Assembly: GCA_964035545.1 (NCBI GenBank)
Contig: OZ037765.1
Coordinates: 248,001-312,000, forward strand
DNA from: Bugula neritina
Lineage: Eukaryota; Bryozoa; Gymnolaemata; Cheilostomatida; Bugulidae
Direction of reading: 5' to 3'
DNA length: 64,000 nt
Positions within the stretch are counted from its first letter, which is position 1; each line of letters begins with the position of its first letter. Under the pieces are notes generated by a model. The model ran no database searches. It worked only from the letters and a program-made list of their open reading frames with translations, and had not been told where the DNA came from. Positions 48,400-60,800 of the stretch are shown in pieces. Both the position numbers and the translations under genes were made by a program.

Positions 48400-49915
48400 T
48401 TTGATTCCTATCTCTCATCTGTTTACTGGCTTGACCTGCCTACTACTACTAGCACTACTGCTAGTGTGAGTAGAAATAGTTGTGAAAAATTCGCTCTTTT
48501 TAAAAGTCAAACAACTCGCTGTGCTCCGAGAGCTGTCTTTATTTTGATCGGCTAAATTTTAACTAACGGCTGTTTGGGTCACGATATTTCTATGCCTACT
48601 GTAGGCGTGCCCTTCCTACACGTATGACTAAACCATGTCGTAAATATTCATTGAGTTCACAACTCCTACTTAAGCAAATTTCGCTACATCCTATTCTTTT
48701 CGACATTTGTTCATATTATATTTACAAGTTATGAGTCAAAGTTTATTAGAACATTATATTATAATCAGTATTACTGCCAATAATATATAGGAAATATGTT
48801 CATAGTTAAATTATGTACTCTACTTAATGTTTCGGACAGAGAACATATTGAGCTTTCAGTAGTGATCTTTTTACATCAAATTGAACACATCACAAGCAAA
48901 CCGAGTAAATTTTATTTTATAACATTTTATACAATGAACTTAAATAGTTTTATTACTGAATTAAATATTTCTCAAATACTACAGTTGCTCTTCAAGTTTT
49001 TACTATTAATAACACCATAATAACATTTTATTTTTAAACACTCATGCATGGCGTATAAAGTATATTATATATTCACTACTACGCTGTACAATGAATAGAC
49101 ACATAAATTGAAGAATTCGTCAAAAAATAATAAATAGTAACATGCACAAATAACATGAGAGGCAATAGACATAACATGGCAGCCTGTAGGATAGAGTAAG
49201 TTAGTTCAACATAAAGAATAATCAACATTTCATCACAGGGCAGTAGAAACAGCTACTAACTTATAGCTGATTAAATGTAATACTGAGTGTGTCTACTGTT
49301 TGCAGTACTAATAAAATATAATAATATAGCAGACATATCAACACTATTTACAAATGCTGCTAAAGGCATTGACTGTAGAAGCACCAAAATAATAATATAA
49401 AACAGTTTGTAGATATCATTGTATCTAGTAGCTGTCATTGTATCTAGTAGATATCATTGTATCTAGTAGATATCATTGTATCTAGTAGATGTCATTGTAT
49501 CTAGTGGACATCATTGTATCTAGTAGATGTCATTGTATCTAGTAGCTGTCATTGTATCTAGTTGATATCATTGTATCTGGTAGATGTCATTGTATCTAGT
49601 AGATATCATTGTATCTAGTAGATATCATTGTATCTAGTGGACATCATTGTATCTAGTAGATGTCATTGTATCTGGTAGATGTCATTGTATCTAGTAGATA
49701 TCATTGTATCTAGTAGATATCATTGTATCTAGTAGATATCATTGTATCTAGTAGATATCATTGTATCTAGTAGATATCATTGTATCTAGTGGACATCATT
49801 GTATCTAGTAGATGTCATTGTATCTAGTTGATGTCATTGTATCTAGTTGATATCATTGTATCTAGTAGATATCATTGTATCTGGTAGATGTCATTGTATC
49901 TAGTTGAGGTCAAGG
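48400..49915. other. Intergenic region between GPAT start and FNIP end
   Basis: It should hold the GPAT promoter (48400 upwards) and FNIP 3' UTR. It is AT-rich, with the 19-bp minisatellite at 49425-49905 next to the FNIP stop. No coding gene is supported; the 74-codon plus-strand ORF at 48796 has no recognisable feature. Confidence 0.5.
49425..49905. repeat. 19-bp minisatellite TATCATTGTATCTAGTAGA
   Basis: About 25 units with GTAGATGTC, GTGGACATC and GTTGATATC variants, ending 11 bp short of the FNIP stop codon, so it would lie in the 3' UTR. Confidence 0.9.
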
Positions 49916-52900
49916 TTAGTAAATGCCGTGCACATTGACCGTGGAATGAGTAGCCGAGACTGAGAGGAGGAACTTTATATCACTCGTCTCCATTCTAAAA
50001 ATAGAATCATGTGACTCTATAAATAGATGCTACAAGACTATAGAAGAAACAAATAAAATAGCCTTAGAGATAAACTTGATAGGATGAGAGGCGCTTCTAC
50101 CCACCCAAACATTGCATCCAGTTCGTCCATATCCACTTTCTTCCTGCTTTTGATGTACTCCGAGAGCATTCGACTCTTGAAGAACATTTCCTGTAGCCTG
50201 TCTTCCATGTGCATCAGTATCTGCGTACACAGAGGTAGAGAAATATTACACACTTTGTAGGAACAAGGGCTAGACAGGTGAACAGCAGAGTAAAGCAGGA
50301 GAACACAACTACTGGGAGTAGATATTGATATATGAGAAAGGTAAGCTGACTCAGTATTATGTAATAATAAACAAAAGATACGCCACACAGCGGTGACTAC
50401 TCGCTGCCTCTACAGGAAGGAGTGGAGAGAGAGAATGCTGACTTACAAACTCGGGGGACATGCGCAGTTTGGCGAGGTTGCTGACGGTCTCCACCATGGC
50501 CATGACGAGGTGAGACGCTGCCAGAGGTTTGGGCTGCTCCCTCATGCTGGAGCAGAGGCTGACGCTCCACCTCTCCGTGTCAGCGACCACACACACGGCC
50601 TCGCTGATCCTGTCGTCCAGAACTGAGTGGCTGACAGAGGAGACCAGGTCTTTCTGCACCTGGAACAGCGGAGAGAACATTCAAATACTAGAAAAGTTTG
50701 AGCAGCAAAAAAGGTGAAAAAAATTTATATTTGTGAAATGTATCAAAACACGACACAAACATGTTGAACTACAGATAACACTCAACAGTATAAACTGTAG
50801 AAGCTGCACTGTGCCTGAGTAGAGAAAATGATGCAACGTCTACTAACAGTAGACGACATACCTTAGGGATGACATCATCATCAGACGTTCCGTGGAGCAC
50901 GAAGTCTGAGAGGTAATGATCAGAGAAACTGGCCAATTGCTGTCTCCCGAAACTAGTCGTTGATATGGACGTGTCAGCTAGTTTAGAGATATTCGTAGAT
51001 CTACAGAGTATAATCTACAGAGTATAATCTACAGAGTATGATCTACAGAGTATAATCTACAGAGTATAATCTACAGAGTATGATCTACAGAGTGTAATCT
51101 ACAGAGTATAATTTACAGAGTATAATCTACAGAGTATGATCTACAGAGTATGATCTACAGAGTATAATCTACAGAGTATAATCTACAGAGTATGATCTAC
51201 AGAGTGTAATCTACAGAGTATAATTTACAGAGTATAATCTACAGAGTATAATATACAGAGTATACTCTACAGAGTATAATATACAGAGTATAATCTACAG
51301 AGTATAATCTACAGAGTATAATCTACAGAATATAATATACAGAGTATAATCTACAGAGTATAATCTACAGAGTATAATCTACAGACATGACAATGAAATG
51401 CAGGCATAAGCAAACCATAGAAAATCACATTCTGTCCATGCAAACAAATAGAAAAACATTAAATCAACTGCCACCATGTTCTCTTTCTAATTATATAAAA
51501 TCTCTAATTTCCTCAATTCTATTTTTCTACCATCACCCCTGCTGAGTAACATACACTACTGAGTAATACACTACTGAGTAACACACTACTGAGTAATACA
51601 CACTACTGAGTAATACACACTACTGAGTAATACACTACTGAGTAACACACTACTGAGTAATACACTACTGAGTAATACACTACTGAGTAATACACTACTG
51701 AGTAATACACTACTGAGTAATACACTACTGAGTAATACACACTACTGAGTAATACACACTACTGAGTAATACACACTACTGAGTAATACACACTACTGAG
51801 TAATACACACTACTGAGTAACACACACTACTGAGTAACACACTACTGAGTAATACACACTACTGAGTAATACACTACTGAGTAATACACACTACTGAGTA
51901 ATACACTACTGAGTAATACACACTACTGAGTAATACACACTACTGAGTAACACACACTGCTGACGTAACACACACGACACTCACCTCGGCATGTTCAATT
52001 CTTCGTATCCACTGAAAGGGTCGGGATCTGGCTCAGTGCCAAGACAAGTGGTTGGACAGGCGGAGAGGTGTCTGCATTTGCCGTCTGGACAGGGGGTGTT
52101 GGCACCGCTGAGGAAACGGAATAACGTAATACAGTATCGAATACACATTTCATAATAAACACAAAGCAGACGAGTCACATGACACACAGCAGACGAGTCA
52201 CATGACACACAGCAGACGAGTCACATGACACACAGCAGACGAGTCACATGACCTTACCCTTTGATAGTCTGAGGAGTGCTGCACCGGCTGCTCTGTTTAC
52301 CTACGCTAAGATTCCGGGGTCTGAAGATCTCGTCAACAGTAGAGCCGCTGGCGGACATTGCCGGGATGGTGGGAGTAGTCGGGGAGATCACGGATTGCGT
52401 GATGGTCGTGTTGCTCACAGTTTTAGTGACGGGAGTTTTACCCTCGACATTCGCCTGTCCGTGCTGATGGAAGCCCGACTCCTTGACCACCTTGAAGAGC
52501 ACGTTTCTACTGCTGGCTGCCGCTAGCACCTCCGTAGGCCCTCCATCATCAGCAAAGAGGTTAGAGAAGCTGTCGAGATTATCGTCATCAAAGTACTCGT
52601 CAAACTGACTGGTGCTCAGATCAGAGTTCTGACGGGAGAGACACGGCGGCTTCCCGTCAAAATACTCGTCAAACTCCTCGTCTTTGATCTCCGAGGAGAA
52701 AAGTCTGACTAGATTCCGTCTATTGAAAGGTTTGTCCACGAGCTTAGGCTTAGTTCCAGAATGTAGAGCTTCAGGTAGGGTGGAGGGTATGGAAGCCCGG
52801 TGCACTGGTCTAATCACTTCTGGTCTGACCTCAGTCGGAGGTGCCAGACACTGGATCAGTTTGACGGGAGAATTACTCTCCATCGGAGTGAGTGCAGCAG

Positions 52901-54728
52901 CACTTCCTGTACTGCTGACCAGAGTAGAGCCGGTGGTAGATCGGTGCACAGGGTTGGTGGAGGCTTTAGGAGTCGAGTCATCCCCGTCATGTAGCTGACT
53001 CGAGCTGATCCACTCCCTCACCTGAATAATACAACACATCGCCATGGAAACCCTCTTGTGCTGTCATACAGGCATCATACAATAGAGTATAATTATAAGG
53101 AACAAATACAATAACGACAGTCAAATCTAAATGCCTATTGGTTGGCTATGTAGCCAATCACCTTGTCGGCCGGAGAGCTAGCTGGAACGCTGCTCACATC
53201 TGCAAGTATTCCCCTTCTATCAGGTTCAGTGAATCCTGACTCAGTGTCTGCGGCACCAGTACGTCTGCTACTCGAGTGTCTCTCTCTGCTGGCACTCGTG
53301 TCGTGACTCAGCAGCCCGGAATCTGATCCCTCAGCGTCTGCAGAACATAGTCAGGTGACAGTAGTCATGCGATCAGTAGTCATGTGACAAGTAGTCATGT
53401 GACAAGTAGTCATGTGACAGTAGTCATGTGACAGTACCTTGCATGAAGATGGAGCTGCTGGGGGCGTCCACCAACACAAACTCGGAGCTGGCAGTTGCGT
53501 CCTTCTCCATGGACTCCAAGCAGATGTCGTCTGCAACTGCTGATTCCAGTTCTCTGGCCAAATTCTCCTCATCATAGCATTCATCTAGTGTCTCGTGTAT
53601 CTCAGAGCACCTGTGAGCACATGTCAACACTGTACAACATTATGACATGTCAACTTTATACAACATTGTGAAATGACAACTTGCATCCATGTAGTTCTGC
53701 TGTGAGCGTCATCTACACACGAGCACATGCCATCACATGATGTCACATGCCGTCACATGATGCCACACACTGTCACATGCCATCACATGATGTCACACGC
53801 CATCACATGATGTCACATGCCGTCACATGATGCCACATGCCATCACATGATGTCACATGCCATCACATGATGTTACATGCCATCACATGACGCCACATGC
53901 CGTCAGGTGCCACAACTCACCTTATGAAGTAGCTGAGAACAAAGAGAAACTTTATAATAGTGTCTACTTTTTTGCCGGTTACTATAGTTCTAGCCAGGCG
54001 GGGTGGCATACCAATAGCCCCGTACATGTCACTCAGCTGGGCCCACAGAGGATTGTAGGGATGAGATTTAGCTAACATATCCAACTAAAAGTAGAAATCA
54101 GTGTTAAGATATAGAGCAGATAACTACTGAAAATACAAACTATATCTATTGTCTTGCACTGAATGCATGGAGGGAAGGGAAAGTTAGTCCAGCAGAAGAG
54201 AATAAAATAATTCTTTATTGAGTCTTCAATAAATTTTCAAAGAACTGAAAGAGAGTGAAAACTGAAATAAATTCTTTAGTTTGGCACCAATTCAGATCAA
54301 TCTAGAGGTCAATATCAATGGATAATCTATCTCTAGAGATCAATCTATCAATTCAAATCAAGAACTAACTCTTCAGGAATACAAGGACTCACCCACTTAG
54401 CCGAGTGCTTATCAGCATATGAGGAGTGAGTCTCGCCAGACGGAGTGACCGTAGGAACCCAAGCTAAGTGATGCATCAGTACGCCAGTGAGTAGGGAGCT
54501 GACAAAACTACAGCATAGATAATATTACTAGTTACTTGTACTAGTACTCACTACTACTAGTACTACTACTAGTAGTACTACTACTACCACTACTACTAGT
54601 ACTACTACTACTACTACTACCACTACTACTACTAGTACTAGTAGTAGTAGTACTACTACTAGTACTACTACTACCACTACTACTAGTACTACTACTAGTA
54701 CTACTACTAGTACTATTACTACTACTAT

Positions 54729-54769
<41 letters not shown>

Positions 54770-54830
54770 GTACAACTACTACCACTACTACTAGTACTAC
54801 TACTAGTACTACTACTAGTACTATTACTAC

Positions 54831-54865
<35 letters not shown>

Positions 54866-57800
54866 GTACTACTACGAGTACTATTACTACTACTACTACT
54901 ACTCACTACTCACTACTACTACTACTCACTACTACTACTACTACTACCACTAGTACTACCACTACACGAACACCTACTAGTTGGTAGACTTGGTGTCGTA
55001 TCTGTCAATGAGGATGGTGAACTCTCGGACAAATCTCTCACAGATTTTGTACTTCTGCGTGGTGGAGGCCATCATGCTGAGCCAGACGGGGTTGGCGAGA
55101 CGCTGAGCCGTGTACAAGTCGTACACTTTGTTCTGGAACTCCTCCAGTGCCTACAGATAGTAGCTCATCACTGATAGCTCTGGTAACAATCTATTGCTAC
55201 AGAAGTGATAATGTTGGTGAAACAATGAGGAGATCTTCAACTAATAGATGGAGTTGGGAGAGGAAATTACACCATTTAGAAGTAGAGGAATCTTTCCCAG
55301 CATTCTTTGAATATTTTCATTACTAGATTCTGTAAAGTAAGCTTTGCACATCATGTGACCACTGATAATATGGGGTCTAAGTGCCTTATTCATAATCACA
55401 TGAAACTCCGGCATGTAATTGGTTCAATACATGCAATGCCTCATATGATTGGTTAAAACATGCTATGCCTCATTTAATTGACTAACATGTCCCATGTGAT
55501 TGGGTGATATCAAGTTAGGTCTCATGTAATTGGATGAGAGGTCCCATGTGATTGGGTAACAGACAGGCAAGTGTCATGTGAGCAGACAACACATGTTGAA
55601 AGACATGAGAGATTGATGCTGTAACAGTGTTTGCTGTGTAAACACTCTGATCATATGCTTCCCTGTTGAGTCTGCATCACATGATGATGACTGTATCAGT
55701 GAATAGAACTTAACACAGAGATAGCAGTAATGCAAACACCAGAGTAACTATTAAATAAGTATTAGCTGACAGTTTAATCTTAGTTCGTGCAGCAGGCAGA
55801 CAGAAATCAGCCAATAAAACAAGTTCTATACTAAAATTGGCAGACAAAATATTAAAAAAATTGCAACAATATTGGAATAGTACATGTCATGGAAACAACA
55901 GATAATTTCAATACCAGGTTGAGTAGAAGAAGTTGAGGAAATGGCCAGTTGTGGAATGAGATGAACTGACCAATAGCAAGTGCACAGTGGCAATTCTAAG
56001 TTTCACTCCCTCCCTCACTCACTCACTCACTCCCTCCCTCACTCACTCACTCACTCACTCACTCACTCACTCACTCACTCACTCACTCACTCACTCACTC
56101 ACTCACTCACACACTCCCTCCCTCCCTCCCTCACCTCCATGATACGTTGGGTGACATTACTGCTGCTAGCAGCTGCCCCTTTCTCTATGCGTGATTTGAG
56201 TCCCATGAGCTGACCCTCTATCAAAGTGATATGTGAGAAAAAGAACGTCTCAAAGTCCCTCCTCGAGTCGTCAAATTCGTCCAAAGTGAAAATGATGGCC
56301 ATTCCTATTCTGGGACCTTTTCTTCTGCTGCAACTAATACTTCCTCCGTACTGTAAGTATATACACTGTGTACTGTAAGTATACTGTGTACTGTAAGTAT
56401 ACTATGTACTGTAAGTATACTATGTACTGTAAGTATATACACTGTGTACTGTAAGTATATCATGTACTGTAAGTATACACACTGTGTACTGTAAGTATAT
56501 ACACTGTGTACTGTAAGTATACTGTGTACTGTAAGTATATACACTTCCATTACAGACTAGCAGAAAAAGTAAATCCACAAAATAATACAAATAAAGAAAT
56601 ACCAGCAAAACTCTTAAAATCAACTAAATTAAAAATAATTTTCCTATTTGAAGGACGCCATAGCCCAAGGCACTGACCTCACTGAGTGAGGGTTGGGGAG
56701 AATCACCACCCGACCCGGTGGTACTGCCAGTACTGAGGCTATTGCACTGAAAGCTGCGGTTGTGAGCGTATCTTATCCGTCTGAGTCGGTTGAGATTACT
56801 AGCTGAGTTGATACTTGCAGACGACATCGCTCCGGGTGAGGGGAGAGGCGTCTGCACCAGACTGCCACCAGATGTCACTGTGAGGAGACAACACTCATTA
56901 GAAGCTAATAACACTCAACACAATGTATTAACAATGCAAGTTGTCTTTCAAACATATATACAATTTCACCTGAGAATGCTAACTTGTAAACTTGATTCTC
57001 CGTGAGAAGAAACATTGCTGTAAGTTGAAGCTGATTGACACAAATATTTAGAAGGAATGAAAGGTATGCCAGTGAAAGTAGAGACAGAGAGAGACAGATT
57101 TACTAAGCTAGTCAACCATCCACTGACAGACTGACTCTCAGTTACAACTAGGGGCACACTTTGTCTCAGATTGAGTAGAGATACTTGGCAATTGGCCAGC
57201 AGACCGAGTTCATGTACGCAGGTAACGTACACAGGCAACCCTGGAATTTCATGACTCATTTATTTATGCCTTGAGTTTCACACAGAAATTGTAAAATATG
57301 GCCTTGCAGTTGTTGACAAACAAATGTTGAAACTGAAATATCAACATAAAAAGCTGTGACAGAAAGTGTGAAACTGGACTGTTATATGTGGTCAGGTGTA
57401 ATCGGTCTATTAGATGTATCTATTATCAGCATATTAAAGGAAACAAAGAATGGCCGAAGGGACACAACTAATCCATTGTTTAGTGGAGTGCAATAAATGA
57501 GGTGCTTCATTGTCAGTACAAGGCTGGGTGAACAGGCTGAGTGAACAGGCTGGGTGAACAGGCTGAGTGAAAAAGTCAATAAGAGAAATGCCCAAACTGA
57601 TGTAAGAACAGCTGAGGCTTTTTGAGTAACAAAACTTCCCAGTGTGGGAAAAGAAACCCTAAATTTCATAAAACTTTCATAAATTCCAATATTCCCTCAG
57701 AACAATGGAACCAAAGTTATGACTATGATTGGGTTTTATTATTACTCCTGAAAGGGCTTCAGTTTTTGCTGACACAGCATAAAAGGCAGCAGTTATTGCA

Positions 57801-60800
57801 CCATGATATGACATAAGAGTGACTCAGAGTGGAATAACCTACCATTATAAGCACTACTAACTACTAGTTAGTAGTGAATTAATATCAATTACTAGTTGCT
57901 AGTAACTACTAGCTGGTCACTTAGATATCATTAGAGAACTGGAGAAAGACAGAAAGTAAGAGTATCACAGACTGAGTGGTAGAAAGTGGCCTACCTGATG
58001 CGTTTAGACTAGTGTTACTGCCGTGGTGATGAGGACTGGGGAAGGGCATGTCGACAGGCCGACTACTGGCTATAGACTGAGAGTTTGAGGAGCCGAGACT
58101 AGATAGGTTGGTTTCACTGCTCTTCCTGGGCAGGCCGTCCCCGTATATTGATGATTCGAATGAGTCCAGTGAATCAAAGTCCGCACCACTAGTCGAATAA
58201 AATCATATTACTACATGAAAAATTCTGGACAAGAGTTGGGGTTGAACCGCAGACCAACTGACTAATAGGACAACACACCTGACCTCTGTACCACAGCAGC
58301 TGTACAGAATCACACACCAACTACTGACATATTATTGTCACAATGGGGTTGCTATGGTTACAGTCTCAGTGATAGCAGCAGTAGAAACTGACCTTGGGTA
58401 GGGGGAGCTGCCTCTTTTATACTGGAATATCATCGACAGCATGAGTTGATGTGGACTCCTACAAGGAAATGTCTATACATTAACTACAGCATAACAGTAG
58501 AACCTGGTACAATGGAAACATAATATACAGGTATTGTTGAGGCCAACACCTGTTGCTATCAACATGTTGACATCAACGGATCTCATTAGCTTAAACTGAT
58601 AAAAGGTGGTAAATGAGGATTAATTCCAGGAATGTGTATGAACTTTGACAGAGTTATCTAGTTTATAATAAGCAAAGCATGCACAGTCTTTGATGATACC
58701 AGGAGTTTAGTTTATCATAGTCACATACAGTCTTGTAACGTATGTCTGCTATGACTCATAATATCAAGTTGAGGAAGTAAACCCTACCTGCTAATATGAG
58801 TTCTTAGACTATACACTACCTGCTAACATCAGTTCTTAGACTATACACAAATATATTGCTATTGTTTATACCCACCGAAGGGAGTGAACTTTGATTGTGG
58901 TGCCAGTACTAGCTAAGGGTGCTGTACCAAACACCATCTCTCCTACCATCTTGATGTCATTCTTCCCAGACGATGTACAGACGTTCTACAAGATATTAAC
59001 ATTTGACACTTTAGTGACATGTAGCTGGCAGTTTAGTGACATGTAGCTGACAGTTTAGTGACACTTAGCTGACACTTTAGTGACATGTAGCTGACAGTTT
59101 AGTGACATGTAGCTGACAGTTTAGTGACACTTAGCTGACACTTTAGTGACATGTAGCTGACAGTTTAGTGACATGTAGCTGACAGTTTAGTGACACCTAG
59201 TTGACACTTTAGTGACACCTACCTGACAGTTTAGTGACATGTAGCTGACACTTTAGTGACATGTAGCTGACAGTTTAGTGACATCTAGCTGACAGTTTAG
59301 TGACATGTAGCTGACAGTTTAGTGACATGTAGCTGACAGTTTAGTGACACCCAGCTGACACTTTAGTGACATGTAGCTGACAGTTTAGTGACATGTAGCT
59401 GACAGTTTAGTGACATGTAGCTGACAGTTTAGTGACATGTAGCTGACAGTTTAGTGACATGTAGCTGACAGTTTAGTGACACCTAGCCGACACTTTAGTG
59501 ACACCTAGCTAACAATTTAGTGACATGTAGCTGACAGTTTAGTGACATGTAGCTGACAGTTTAGTGACATCTAGCTGACACTTTAGTGACACCTAGCTGA
59601 CAGTTCAGTGACATGTAGCTGACACTTTAGTGACATGTAGCTGACAGTTTATTGCAACTTACCTTATATTTAGGTAAGCTGCCATTTTTAGCTGCTTCTG
59701 TCCCAGGACAGTTTGGACAGCTTCTTCGAGCACATCTACGCTGCTTGCGACATTTCTAAAGCATGTCATCAAAAGTCATTAAAAAAAATATTACAGTGGA
59801 ATGATATAACCAAGTGTTGGAATTCGAGTTGGAATTATCTGAAGGTATTTGAATTCAGCAGACAGGGCAAGATAACTCAATCTATGAGTGGTTATCATTT
59901 CAACTCTGACACCACCATACCGATAGTTCAGTGAAAGTCTTATAGTCTATTTAAAAATGTTTGGAATTCTAAATTTAAAACTAAAGTTTTGGATTAAAAA
60001 ATATTTCAACTAATAAAAAAGAAATACCATCCATTTCACCTGAACAGCTTCCTCGTTGTGACTCAGTCTCCAATGTTTTAAAGTTTTTGTGTCAACATGA
60101 AAAGTTATACAAACATGTCTAAAGCTAAACTCTGCATGTCACTCACCTCACAGAGAATGTCATCCAAGGTGAGCTTTCTGATGCAGCGTGAATCCAAAAT
60201 TGGCTGCTTGCCAGTTTTAGCGCAGTCTTTAAACAGCACCAAGTTGATGTGTTCTTTTGTAAATCGATTGATGTGCCACCTGTGAAAATACGGGTTTTTT
60301 AGGCTAATCAAGTTTAAAACATGATAAAATATTGGTTAAGCAATGCACACATAAGGAGGTTAACAATAACATAAAAAATTACCCACAAAATTGTAAAAGT
60401 TACAATATAAAAATTTATAATTACCAACATCAAAACCATAACAGATTCCTTAGAATAGAAAAGTAAATAAAATTATGTCAATGATTATTATCCAACTACT
60501 ATCAATAGTATTAGTTGCATGACTACAATGTCATCACTAAAATAAAAAAAGAAAAAATAATATTAAGAGTACAATGTCAATAATTAGCAGTATTTCAACA
60601 GGCAGCTACTAGTTTTAAAAGACACAAATATTAAATACACATTTACTGATTACAAATACATCTGTTTATTATTTACTTATACTTAGAGTGTCCTCATTGT
60701 GTATGCAAAACCAAGGGCAAAAACTAACCATAAAATTTACTAGACTCAAACTGATTGGTTTTCAATAACATAACAGAAATGAAAATGTAGTAAATTGAAA

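Noticed and set aside
52254-52998. Plus-strand ORFs opposite FNIP exon 14
   Set aside because: They are antisense shadows of a long real exon with clear FNIP similarity.
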